From UBA1941 sp046329575 (lineage in GTDB: Bacteria; Bacteroidota; Bacteroidia; Chitinophagales; LD1), in NCBI GenBank assembly GCA_046329575.1, contig JAXLUJ010000005.1, forward strand, positions 1 to 64,000: a stretch of DNA of 64,000 bases. The letters are read 5' to 3'. Below the pieces are notes generated by a model. That model made no database searches. It saw only the letters and a program-made list of their open reading frames with translations, and had not been told where the DNA came from. Position numbers and translations under genes: made by a program. Below, in pieces: positions 8,940-17,412 of the stretch (positions are counted from its first letter, which is position 1; each line of letters opens with the position of its first letter).

Positions 8940-11359
8940 TTTTGAAGTCGGTATTTTTTGCTCTTGGTAAGCGCGATATGAATGGCAGTAACATCTACCG
9001 AAATCACCAACCCAACACGTATAGCGCCGGCTTTGGTTTCGGTACTGCCGTTTTTGATTTTCCTCAATTCCGGACTGTAGTTGGCATTGATACCAATCAC
9101 CACTGGCGATTTGGGAAAATGCCAGGTGATTTGCGCGCCCGGCGATAGCAACTGCTTAAAGCCAAGCACCGGATCTTTAGAAACCGTATCGCGACCGGTT
9201 GCCGTTTGAAACGTATCGTTGCCATGCAACCTATAGGCCAGCACCGCGCCAAAATCAAGCGGGTAGATAAATACGTTCAGGCTGGAATTTGCAACCCCTC
9301 TTCGGTTGGGAAGACCAAAGTTAACGTCGATACCAATAGGCAGGTGAAATGCTGCAGAGCCCACCCATTTTGAAGCAGACGAGTTGGGAATTTTTTCGAC
9401 GCCCACCAAGCCCCCGGGATACAAACTGAGCGAAGCGCTCACGGCTGTAGTGTTTTTCAACTTGTACTGCCCGCGCGGAATAATTTCATCTAAAGCCTTG
9501 GCCACCGCATCGCCATCTTTTGCCGAAAGAATATTGAGCATAAAACTGCCGTAGCGGGTAAGGTATTGCAGCGTGCTCGCCAAACTGAAATACGGATTTG
9601 AAACGGTTCGTTCTTTCAGCACCAGCGTTACCCCATCGGCCCGTGTAATTTTCCTTCCCTTAAAATTACTCACCAGCAGCCTATCGTCTTCATTCAGTGG
9701 ATTGCGGAGCTCGCGGCTTTCCAAAACCTGAACTTCCTTTGCCGGGCGCTGCTTGCTCACTACGCTGTCTTCAATCAATTTCAAAATATTGGTAACCCCA
9801 TTTACAATTTCGCTGTATTGCTTGTTGGCCAAACCTTGGCCAATTTGAGTGGCGCTTTTCAAAACCGGTTCGCCATATCCCTGATAATAATTGATGCGCG
9901 CTTTCAACCCATCGCTGCTCATCGCTTTTACTAACTCCAAACCGTGATGGATTTGGTTCACCGAAAGTTCCATCAATTTAAAGGCTTCATCGGCCGAAAG
10001 TTTTTTGCCGTCAGTATTTTCTTTTTGTGTGCTGGAAGGCTTATCCATCAACAGCGCCATCGTATTGGCATCTGCAATCACTTCATAAATCTGTTGTTTC
10101 AGCACTTCGTGATTTTCGCATAGTTTATCAAACGCTTCTTCACCGCCCACAGCTATAATGGCTTTCTGGTTTTTGGTAAGAAAAAGATTCACCAACATGT
10201 TCCATTCCTCCTCGCTCATCGATTTTACCACATTCCAGTCGGCAGGATAATAAACACCATTGCACATCGAACCGCTCACGCTCAGCAGCATATCGGCAGC
10301 TACCACGGCGCGGCGAACCACCGGTAATTCAGCATGCTTATCTTTTTTCAAAAGATATTCCGAAGCCAGATTGGCCGTTACTTCTACCGGATGCTTTTTC
10401 AGTGCAATTTGATACACCATGGCATCGGTGGTGGTAATGAGCGGCGTTACTTCTGATTGAAATATTTTTTTGTCGTCCTCATTTTTCCAATGAAATTTAT
10501 CGCTGATCGCATTCACCAGATTATCGCTTTGAAAAGCCACCGGCAAGTTGCGGAAATCCGCTTCGAACGCCACTTTCCAACGATCGCCATACTTGGCCAG
10601 GCTCAACGCATTTTCCTGTTGGAACTGATGCAACACCAGTAAAGCGTTAGGGATCAGCTTCGGCATTACGGGATCGGCATCCAGTTTAGCAATCAGGTCG
10701 TTCACATGCGCTTCCATCAACTCTTCTTTAGCGCGCTTAATCGCAAAATCGGTAATGCCGTAAATGATCTGATTTTCCAGAAAACTCAAACCCGCATCCA
10801 TTCCCGGAATTCCCGCCTGCGCATTGCCGCCGGTTTCAGAAAGTTGATTCAATACTTTTGTAAGTATGGCAGATGTATTTGCGGAGTATGAAGTTTCTTT
10901 AAGCGGTCCACATCCATTCAGCACCTGTACCACCACATCCATTTCTCGTATGCTTTCGTTTGCCTGTTTTACCAAAACCTCCGAATCGTTAGTGCGGCCT
11001 GCGCCCGCACGCTCTACATGCATGGGCGCAATTTGGGAATGTGGAGGCGCTTCCATTCCTTCCGGAAGATCGCCATGGGTGGGGTTAACGGTTGCCGGCG
11101 TAGGGCCGTTGTTGTTTTTAACGTCCTGCTTTAGAATTTGAAGCAAGCGTTCCGGCTCATAACGATATTGATGCCTATCGCCATCATATTGAAACAACCC
11201 CTTGTCGTCGTGGCTCTTGATCAACTGCTTTAGCAGCGCCAGTTTTTTTGCTTCAGAAAAATACCAGGAACCCTGATTTTCCGCGCCGCAATTTTTTTGC
11301 GCCCATGCAGTTACCGCGCAAAAGCAGCAAAAGGTTAGAAGTATAGTTTTAGTGTTCAT
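8936..11359 (-). CDS. Large exported protein, possible outer-membrane barrel
   Basis: An 807-aa protein with a signal peptide (MNTKTILLTFCCFCAVTAWA). Residues about 75-120 are Pro- and Gly-rich. The middle (about 120-560) is helical. The last ~200 residues alternate hydrophobic and polar residues as in beta strands (SASLSLYPGGLVGVE, IGIDVNFGLP, VGLVISVDVTAIHIAL), which suits a C-terminal barrel or beta-sandwich. I do not recognise the family. It is the largest member of the seven-gene operon and is coupled to the protease gene. It could be the outer-membrane partner, or the substrate, of the protease. Neither is shown. Confidence 0.65.
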   Translation of the reverse strand: MNTKTILLTFCCFCAVTAWAQKNCGAENQGSWYFSEAKKLALLKQLIKSHDDKGLFQYDGDRHQYRYEPERLLQILKQDVKNNNGPTPATVNPTHGDLPEGMEAPPHSQIAPMHVERAGAGRTNDSEVLVKQANESIREMDVVVQVLNGCGPLKETSYSANTSAILTKVLNQLSETGGNAQAGIPGMDAGLSFLENQIIYGITDFAIKRAKEELMEAHVNDLIAKLDADPVMPKLIPNALLVLHQFQQENALSLAKYGDRWKVAFEADFRNLPVAFQSDNLVNAISDKFHWKNEDDKKIFQSEVTPLITTTDAMVYQIALKKHPVEVTANLASEYLLKKDKHAELPVVRRAVVAADMLLSVSGSMCNGVYYPADWNVVKSMSEEEWNMLVNLFLTKNQKAIIAVGGEEAFDKLCENHEVLKQQIYEVIADANTMALLMDKPSSTQKENTDGKKLSADEAFKLMELSVNQIHHGLELVKAMSSDGLKARINYYQGYGEPVLKSATQIGQGLANKQYSEIVNGVTNILKLIEDSVVSKQRPAKEVQVLESRELRNPLNEDDRLLVSNFKGRKITRADGVTLVLKERTVSNPYFSLASTLQYLTRYGSFMLNILSAKDGDAVAKALDEIIPRGQYKLKNTTAVSASLSLYPGGLVGVEKIPNSSASKWVGSAAFHLPIGIDVNFGLPNRRGVANSSLNVFIYPLDFGAVLAYRLHGNDTFQTATGRDTVSKDPVLGFKQLLSPGAQITWHFPKSPVVIGINANYSPELRKIKNGSTETKAGAIRVGLVISVDVTAIHIALTKSKKYRLQK

Positions 11360-11380
11360 AAGCTGGTTTTTTGTTTTGTT

Positions 11381-11908
11381 TTAAAGTGGGCCTTGCTCAG
11401 GAGGGTTAGAGGTGGATGGCATTACTTTCTGCGGTGTGGGCGGCGTGCCCTTGCCCGAATTGGGTTCATCGGGAAATTTCCGTTCAAAATAACTTTGAGC
11501 TGCTTTTGAGCCGAAAACAAAAGCGATAAGGCTCACCCACGAAGCGCTTAAATGAAATTCCTCCAGATTATGTACCGACCATCCAACTTTGATAAAAATC
11601 AGACAAATAACGTTGGTAAACATGAACACCACCATCCGCATAGTGCTGAGGCCGCCGGTAGCATCTTGCAGCAGATCCGGGTTGGCGAAAGCCACGCCAA
11701 GCATGATGATGAAAAAGGTGATGCCAAATTTCTGGCCCGATATTTCGTTGCCTTTAGCGTTTAATCCCAATTGAAAGAAAAGGGCGATTACTCCTGCTAT
11801 GATCAGCCAGAAGCCCAGGATTTGCAGCAGCGACAAACTGCCTTCGCCGCGGCGGATGAGGTTGCGCGCGTCTATTGATTGTTTTACGGAACTCCAGAAC
11901 GGATTCAT
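11381..11908 (-). CDS. Hypothetical membrane protein, first gene of operon
   Basis: A 175-aa protein with a basic N-terminal segment and about four transmembrane helices: LGFWLIIAGVIALFFQLGL, FGITFFIIMLGVAFA, MVVFMFTNVICLIFIKVGW and SWVSLIAFVFG. A Pro-rich cytosolic tail (PPTPQKVMPSTSNPPEQGPL) follows. The family is unknown. It opens the operon that runs to 6258; the next gene starts 21 bp downstream. The Pro-rich tail could be a docking site for partners. Confidence 0.65.
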   Translation of the reverse strand: MNPFWSSVKQSIDARNLIRRGEGSLSLLQILGFWLIIAGVIALFFQLGLNAKGNEISGQKFGITFFIIMLGVAFANPDLLQDATGGLSTMRMVVFMFTNVICLIFIKVGWSVHNLEEFHLSASWVSLIAFVFGSKAAQSYFERKFPDEPNSGKGTPPTPQKVMPSTSNPPEQGPL

Positions 11909-11920
11909 ACGTGAAATTTT

Positions 11921-11932
11921 ATTTTATAAAAT
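11921..11932. promoter_or_regulatory. Palindrome upstream of the 6-12 kb operon
   Basis: ATTTTATAAAAT is a perfect 12-bp palindrome 13 bp upstream of the ATG at 11908. It overlaps where a promoter or operator would lie. AT-rich palindromes arise by chance, so this is a weak call. Confidence 0.25.
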
Positions 11933-12533
11933 AGTTCAACCGCTACAGCAGCAACAATTCAGAAAATAAAATTTGGCAGAAAGCGGTCAGAGCGGTTGGT
12001 AGCTGTTCGGGTCATGGTTGGTTTTGGTTAAGTTCCTTCAAAGATAGATGGGCATTTGGATTAACCAAGTGGTTTGAATTATTTTTTAATCCTCTTCCTG
12101 TCTTTGGAATTCAAAAACTTTATCCTGAATACGCGATATTGAAACGACCCCGACGCCATCTGTGCGACCATAAATTGTGTTGAAACAAAGCTACCGCCAA
12201 TGGATTGCGGGCTTTGCATTCGGGCGGTTCCGATAGCTATCGGAATCGGAGCACATACCCTGAATTTTGAACTTCAGCCCGCCAGGCAAAACCTGTGTTA
12301 GGTGGTGGCGTTCTTGTCCACCGTGCCTGTCTGGTCGTTGGTTATGTAATGTTCGGCTTTCCCTGTCTGTTGGTATGTTGTCGGGTTGTAGGTGGCGTTT
12401 TTTATTTTTTTTGAAGGGTTGGGAATTTTTTAAAAACAATTTTGTAGGGCGTTGGCTTTGCGGGCTCTTTGACAAAGCTTTGCCTTGCGGTTGGCTTGTG
12501 GGGCTATGGCAATGTGCTGGCAAATAGTTGGCT
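11933..12533. other. Long gap at left edge of defence island; one strong palindrome
   Basis: About 600 bp without a convincing gene. It holds a perfect 18-bp palindrome, TTCCGATAGCTATCGGAA, at 12228-12245; GATAGCTATC-centred palindromes of this type are common dispersed elements in Bacteroidota. A 110-codon open frame over 12191-12523 is Pro/Arg/His-rich with no start context and is not accepted as a gene. The base composition changes here from the flanking chromosome to the AT-rich island. Confidence 0.5.
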
Positions 12534-13139
12534 TTATGCTGCTAATTTCAGTCGTTCCTTTACAAATGCCGAAACAGTTAATCTGTGCACGCCTAAAATT
12601 CTGCCGATTGCTGAATAAGAAACTTTCTTGTCTAAGAGTTCTTGAATTTTTTTCTCTTGTCCTGTGAGTTTTGTTGCCGTTGACTTTCTTCCTTTGGGTC
12701 TGCCTAAAATTACGCCCTCTGCCTTTTTGCGGGCTAATGCCTCTTTGGTGCGTTGCGAAATCAGATTACGTTCTATCTCGGCAGAAAGACCAAAGGCAAA
12801 TGCTAACACTTTTGAGTTGATGTCGCTCCCCAAACGATAATTGTCTTTGATTGTCCAAACTTGAATGTCTCGGTTCATACATTCATTAAGTATGCCCATA
12901 ATCATTAGAAGATTTCTGCCGAGGCGTGAAAGCTCTGAACATATCAGAATGTCGCCTTTCCGCATTTTTTTAAGAAGCTTACCCAATTTCCTGTCATGAA
13001 GGTTTTTTGCCCCCGAAATGGTTTCTTCAATCCATTTGTCCACCACATACACATTGCTTTGGCAGAATTGGTTGATTTCGTAGCGTTGGTTTTCTACTGT
13101 TTGTTTGTCGGTGCTTACCCGAATGTAGCCGTAAATCAT
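12534..13139 (-). CDS. Serine recombinase (resolvase/invertase family)
   Basis: A 201-aa small serine recombinase. The N-terminal catalytic domain carries Ser9 in YIRVSTDKQT, the conserved Arg-rich segment SELSRLGRNLLMIM and ISQRTKEALARKKAEG. A C-terminal helix-turn-helix follows (KVSYSAIGRILGVHRLTVSAF). The size and layout fit Hin/Gin/PinR-type DNA invertases or resolvases. It starts 95 bp from the outer end of an inverted repeat shared with the methyltransferase gene and points away from it, a typical arrangement for an invertase beside its segment. It may instead be a leftover resolvase of the element that brought in the island. Confidence 0.9.
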   Translation of the reverse strand: MIYGYIRVSTDKQTVENQRYEINQFCQSNVYVVDKWIEETISGAKNLHDRKLGKLLKKMRKGDILICSELSRLGRNLLMIMGILNECMNRDIQVWTIKDNYRLGSDINSKVLAFAFGLSAEIERNLISQRTKEALARKKAEGVILGRPKGRKSTATKLTGQEKKIQELLDKKVSYSAIGRILGVHRLTVSAFVKERLKLAA

Positions 13140-13148
13140 GATTTTTCT

Positions 13149-13186
13149 TGTTTAAATTAATACTGTTTATCGCTGTTTAAATTAAA
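13149..13186. repeat. Two 12-bp direct repeats upstream of recombinase
   Basis: TGTTTAAATTAA occurs at 13149-13160 and again at 13174-13185, 25 bp apart, with another TGTTTA between them (13164-13169). The repeats sit between the recombinase start and the inverted repeat. They could be recombinase binding sites, its operator, or both. The spacing of about two and a half helix turns does not match a simple crossover site. Confidence 0.45.
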
Positions 13187-13192
13187 CCAAAA

Positions 13193-14098
13193 ATGTATAG
13201 AGAAAACCTATGCATTTTTTGTGGCAAACATTCCAGCGTTTTGGTTAGACAACAAGGCAATATTTGCAGATTTAATACTGCTGATAGTTGGGTCATCCTC
13301 TCAGATATTGAGCAACGGATAAAAGAAAAAATTGAGCGAATTGGAACACCCCTAAAGGATTGGGAAATACAAATCAACTACGGCATAAAAACAGGTTTTA
13401 ATGAAGCTTTCATTATAGATGGAGCAAAGCGAAAGAACTGATTGAGCAAGACCCCAAAAGTGAAGAAATTATACGACCCATTTTACGCGGCAGAGACATA
13501 AAAAGATATGGCTATGACTTTGGAGATTTATGGTTGATAAATACCCAAGCTGAAAATTGAGTAAAGAACAAGGTATTAAGCCTGTAAATGTCAAGGATTA
13601 TCCTCTTAAGCTATGGGTGTGACAGGCTAAAACAATATTGAACCGGAGCAAGAAAAACGCGTGGACAAAAGGTGAGCACCTTACAATTTGCGTAACTGTG
13701 TTTATATGGACGATTTTCTTAGACCAAAAAAATCCTTATGCAAAACATGACAAAATACTTACCGTTTGTGTATGATGATAAAGGGCTTTTGACTAATCAA
13801 AAAGTGTTTTATCATTACAGGAAATGAATGTTGAATTTTTAACCGCATTTTTAATTCTTCATTGTTCAAATATTGTTTCCGTGATAATTTTTCCTGAATT
13901 GCAGGTGGAACAAGAGAATTGAGTAAAATCTTCTTTGACAAAATCCTGTTATTCAAATTGAAAAGAAATAAAACCAATTTAGAGTTCAAGAAAATAGTTC
14001 TTAAACTTCAAGATTTATTGCGAAAGGAGAAACCAACAACGGAATTGGAAATTGAAATTGACGAAAAGATTTTTGACTTATACTTATTAACAAGATGA
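13193..14098 (+). pseudogene. Silent, decayed specificity cassette of the methyltransferase
   Basis: On the plus strand this region restarts the methyltransferase C-terminus at SVLVRQQGNICRF, matching the active gene perfectly over 13235-13434. It loses frame at an AAA run where the active gene has AAAA. Beyond 13485 it encodes a different target-recognition sequence in broken frames: DIKRYGYDFGDLWLINT, then a stop; QGIKPVNVKDYP; NLRNCVYMDDFLRPK; FVYDDKGLL; FKKIVLKLQDLLRKEK; ending IFDLYLLTR and TGA at 14096. The pieces are in the order expected of a type IIG or PglX-like target-recognition domain. At least four frame changes or stops make it non-functional as it stands. It ends 20 bp from the end of the convergent active gene. 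Confidence 0.8.
13235..13485 (+). repeat. Inverted repeat, left arm (methyltransferase fragment)
   Basis: This is the reverse complement of 14743-14994. The first 200 bases (13235-13434 against 14795-14994) are identical. The remaining ~50 differ by one missing A and one substitution. Similarity then drops sharply, with synonymous changes followed by unrelated sequence. It encodes the start of the specificity region. The near-identity over 250 bp next to fully diverged sequence implies recent recombination or conversion. Confidence 0.9.
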
Positions 14099-14118
14099 AC
14101 GCAAAACCATTGGTTTTA

Positions 14119-17100
14119 TTACAGAACGTTAATAAAATCAATTTCTATTTTTTCAAGGTTATATAGAGCATAAATTGCATTATTAAGTCTACACTCTAAT
14201 TCTGATGAACTTAATCCATGTTTTTTGATGAGCAAGATTTCATCTATTATTTTATCGATGGATTTTTCTGTGTTTGTATCAGGAATAGGTATTTTGAGTG
14301 GTTCAATAGCTTGAACACTTATCAATAAATCACCTGTTCCAGTTTGAGGTGCATCTTTCATCAAGTAATGACCCATTTTCGAATTGAGAACAGCGACTAA
14401 AAACTTAATGTGTTTTCCCGTTGCAAAGCAAGTGCTATCTAATGCCATTGTCCCGGTTTCATCATAAGAAAATCGTAAAATTGAACCAACACGTTTCCAA
14501 ACGATTTTCTGTTTAGAAAAATCGTCCCAATAACTTATGCTATCTTGCGTTTCAAACCATTTGTTTCCAGTCTTTTTTCTTGCCCCAGGTTCGCCAGTTT
14601 GTTTTAGCCTGTCATACCCAAAGCTTAAAAGGTGCTGTTTTACGGCAGGATATTGTTCAATATCAATTTTCAGACTTGGGAAAGTAGCAATCAAATACAG
14701 GTCTGCATACTCATAGCCATAACGCTTAATATCTTTACCTCTTAAAATGGGTCGTATAATTTCTTCACTTTTGGGGTCTTGCTCAATTAGTTCTTTTCGC
14801 TTTGCTCCATCTATAATGAAAGCTTCATTAAAACCTGTTTTTATGCCGTAGTTGATTTGTATTTCCCAATCCTTTAGGGGTGTTCCAATTCGCTCAATTT
14901 TTTCTTTTATCCGTTGCTCAATATCTGAGAGGATGACCCAACTATCAGCAGTATTAAATCTGCAAATATTGCCTTGTTGTCTAACCAAAACGCTCAAATT
15001 ATTTAACACCTTTTCTTTCACCATACAGGCAAGCGTTTTTTGCTGGTTTTTTTGTTTAGATAACAACAAAATATTGGTGTCAACTGTGGCAGAGTCAAAA
15101 ATCTTTTGTCCGGCAAAATCAATCAACAAAACAGGGTTGGTGTTTTCGGCAAAAAACTTGCGAGTGCTCTCACCATAGCCTGCACGCATCCATTTATTTG
15201 AAGTTATGAAACACAAGTGGCCTTGCGGTTTTAAAAGTTCAGTTCCTTTTTCATAAAACAAACTGTATATGTCGCCTGTGCGTTCAAACGTTTTGTAACC
15301 AGACTTTTCAAACATCTTGGCTAATCTGCCGTTCTCTTTTTGCAACTGCACATAAGGAGGATTTCCAATTACAATATCAAAGCCATCCTTAATACCAAAC
15401 ATCCATTCGGAATCAAAAAACGGAGAACTGCTGTTTTGGTCGTAAGGATTCCATTGGGCTACCTGCTTGGCATCTTCGGGAGCAAACTCATGATTAGCTT
15501 CTAATAATTTTACCAACCTGTTTCGCAGTTTTTCATCTTTTTCACGCAGTTGTCGTTTCTCTTTTGCCGTTTGTGCGTAAAAATGTTCGTGCCGCACATT
15601 CAAAATTTCCTGTTTAGTAGTTTCAATGGCTGGGTCTTCAAATAAATTTCCTTGTGCTTGCTTTTTGTGTAAGCCAAGCAAAGTGTTTGCAGCCACAAAT
15701 TTTGTTTCTAAGTTGGGTAACGTAATTACACCGTAATTTTCTTTTTTAATATCCATTTCGCCCTGTTCCACAATCAAGGAAATAAAGAAACGAAGTTTGC
15801 TGATTTGTGCAGCTATGGTTTGTAAATCCACACCATAAATACAGTTTTCAATCAGGTGCAGTTTTAGTTGATACATATCCAATTTTTCTGCCACGCCAAT
15901 TTTCTCCAGCATGGCAATTATTCCGTTTAGAATTCCCATGGGAAAAGCACCCGAGCCACAAGCCGGGTCAAGAATTTTTATCCCTTTCAAAGTATTGTAA
16001 ACCTTCTTTTTTTCAGCATCAGTCAGTTTACCATTCAAATCAACATCGCCAATTTTTTCTTTCAGATATGCCTGCAAACTTTCACTAACCATAAAATCAA
16101 CAATCTCTCGTGGCGTGTAAAAACTTCCGCTTTGCTTACGGGCAGATTCTTTGGTTTCGTTGTTAAATGCACCCAATAAGTTTTCAAACACATTGCCTAA
16201 CAATTCAGGGTCAAGAGCCACTTGCACATCTTCAGGTGCATTTTCTTCCACAGTAAAATTGTAACGTTGTAATAACGGTATAATACCTTTCTCTTCATCG
16301 AAGAAAACACAGTTTGGAATAAAGGCACGATGGCTAAATTGCCCTTTCACTTTTTTATCGTTTCGGCTAAAGCCATCTAAATGATATTTTACACCATCGG
16401 TAGAAGTTTCTTTGTCTAAGCACTCAAATAAACCGCCATTCAGAAAAGGAATTTTGCTAAACAACGCCAACACTTCCTTTTCTTTTATTCGAAACATTTC
16501 AGCGTAGCGATACAATGTTTTGATGTCGCGGGTGTTTTCTTCTTTTGCAAAAGCTCGTTCGGTCACCGTTTTGTTGAGTGTGGCAAAAAACAGGTTTTGT
16601 AAAATGGCATTGTAATAGTTTCCGTTCTTACTGTCGTAAGGATTAAAGTCCTTTAGGATATTTTTCAGTTCTTCTTTATCAAACAAATTGCTAGGCACTA
16701 AATGTTTTTGCTTGATAAACCATACAAATAGCAATCGTGTGATAAGTCTGATAATCTGTTCTTCCAACCTTTCGCGGTTATCTAACTCGGTGTTCGTGTC
16801 GCGTGGGAACGAAACTCCAACTTCTTCTGAAAGCGTCCATTCATACCACTTAAAGAGTTCATTATAAAATTCCTTGGTAAGTGAAGAAACTGAAAAAGCG
16901 TTGGTAACATCTTCCAGTGTAATGCTTTTCTTTTTTTGTAGCTCACTAAAACGCTTAGCTGCTGTATTACAACTTTGAGCTGCTCCAAGAATAAAGGTGT
17001 AGCGCTTGGAATGGGTGTTTTCTGTTCTGAAATTTCCTTCCTCGTCAAATGAAGATTGGCTGCTGATAAATGACAAGCGGTAATCTTTTTGGCGTTCATC

Positions 17101-17412
17101 TTCACTATGATAAAATGCCAAAATGCCGTGATACTTGTCTTGGTCAATAAATTTAGAAACAAGATTACGCAAGCCGACTTTATTCTTATTTATCTGAACA
17201 TTCTTATCGGTTGTTATATCCAACACAGCAATGTTTTTGCTTTCGCTTAACTTTAAAGAAGCAAAACGTTCAATAGATTTTGCATTGCTGTTATTTACAA
17301 TAATTTTTTCAGCTTTATTCTCAATGCTGATATTGGTGCCAAAAAGTTCAGGAAACCAAGTTTTCCAATTATTTTGACTATACGTTTGTTGCAGGTTTTG
17401 TCGTAAACTCAT
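14119..17412 (-). CDS. Eco57I-type DNA methyltransferase with C-terminal specificity domain
   Basis: A 1097-aa N6-adenine class DNA methyltransferase. Residues 1-300 are an N-terminal domain in which I see no convincing PD-(D/E)xK nuclease. GSFYTPREIVDFM leads to motif I DPACGSGAF near residue 481 (S-adenosylmethionine binding). The catalytic NPPY is near residue 682 (IVIGNPPYVQLQ). Residues about 800-1097 are a target-recognition domain (DDFSKQKIVWKRVG, ending in a helical segment). The length and layout fit type IIG or PglX-like enzymes. Its start overlaps the DUF1016 gene by 4 bp, and it is the last gene of the operon starting at 22002. The 3' part is duplicated, inverted and decayed next door. 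By family knowledge it marks host DNA so that the partner nucleases spare it. Confidence 0.92.
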   Translation of the reverse strand: MSLRQNLQQTYSQNNWKTWFPELFGTNISIENKAEKIIVNNSNAKSIERFASLKLSESKNIAVLDITTDKNVQINKNKVGLRNLVSKFIDQDKYHGILAFYHSEDERQKDYRLSFISSQSSFDEEGNFRTENTHSKRYTFILGAAQSCNTAAKRFSELQKKKSITLEDVTNAFSVSSLTKEFYNELFKWYEWTLSEEVGVSFPRDTNTELDNRERLEEQIIRLITRLLFVWFIKQKHLVPSNLFDKEELKNILKDFNPYDSKNGNYYNAILQNLFFATLNKTVTERAFAKEENTRDIKTLYRYAEMFRIKEKEVLALFSKIPFLNGGLFECLDKETSTDGVKYHLDGFSRNDKKVKGQFSHRAFIPNCVFFDEEKGIIPLLQRYNFTVEENAPEDVQVALDPELLGNVFENLLGAFNNETKESARKQSGSFYTPREIVDFMVSESLQAYLKEKIGDVDLNGKLTDAEKKKVYNTLKGIKILDPACGSGAFPMGILNGIIAMLEKIGVAEKLDMYQLKLHLIENCIYGVDLQTIAAQISKLRFFISLIVEQGEMDIKKENYGVITLPNLETKFVAANTLLGLHKKQAQGNLFEDPAIETTKQEILNVRHEHFYAQTAKEKRQLREKDEKLRNRLVKLLEANHEFAPEDAKQVAQWNPYDQNSSSPFFDSEWMFGIKDGFDIVIGNPPYVQLQKENGRLAKMFEKSGYKTFERTGDIYSLFYEKGTELLKPQGHLCFITSNKWMRAGYGESTRKFFAENTNPVLLIDFAGQKIFDSATVDTNILLLSKQKNQQKTLACMVKEKVLNNLSVLVRQQGNICRFNTADSWVILSDIEQRIKEKIERIGTPLKDWEIQINYGIKTGFNEAFIIDGAKRKELIEQDPKSEEIIRPILRGKDIKRYGYEYADLYLIATFPSLKIDIEQYPAVKQHLLSFGYDRLKQTGEPGARKKTGNKWFETQDSISYWDDFSKQKIVWKRVGSILRFSYDETGTMALDSTCFATGKHIKFLVAVLNSKMGHYLMKDAPQTGTGDLLISVQAIEPLKIPIPDTNTEKSIDKIIDEILLIKKHGLSSSELECRLNNAIYALYNLEKIEIDFINVL
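14743..14994 (-). repeat. Inverted repeat, right arm (within active methyltransferase)
   Basis: This is the right arm of the pair. It lies in the active gene at codons about 806-890, at the junction between the methyltransferase core and the target-recognition domain. Inversion of the 1.26 kb between the arms would exchange the gene's 3' end for the silent cassette. Confidence 0.9.

Noticed and set aside
12191..12523. A 110-codon minus-strand open frame left of the recombinase
   Set aside because: Extremely rich in Pro, His, Arg and Ser, no conserved features, no ribosome-binding site, and it crosses a perfect palindrome. It is a composition artefact.
13759..13989. Minus-strand 76-codon frame within the silent cassette
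   Set aside because: It is the complementary strand of the decayed plus-strand specificity domain, whose fragments on the other strand match known target-recognition sequences.
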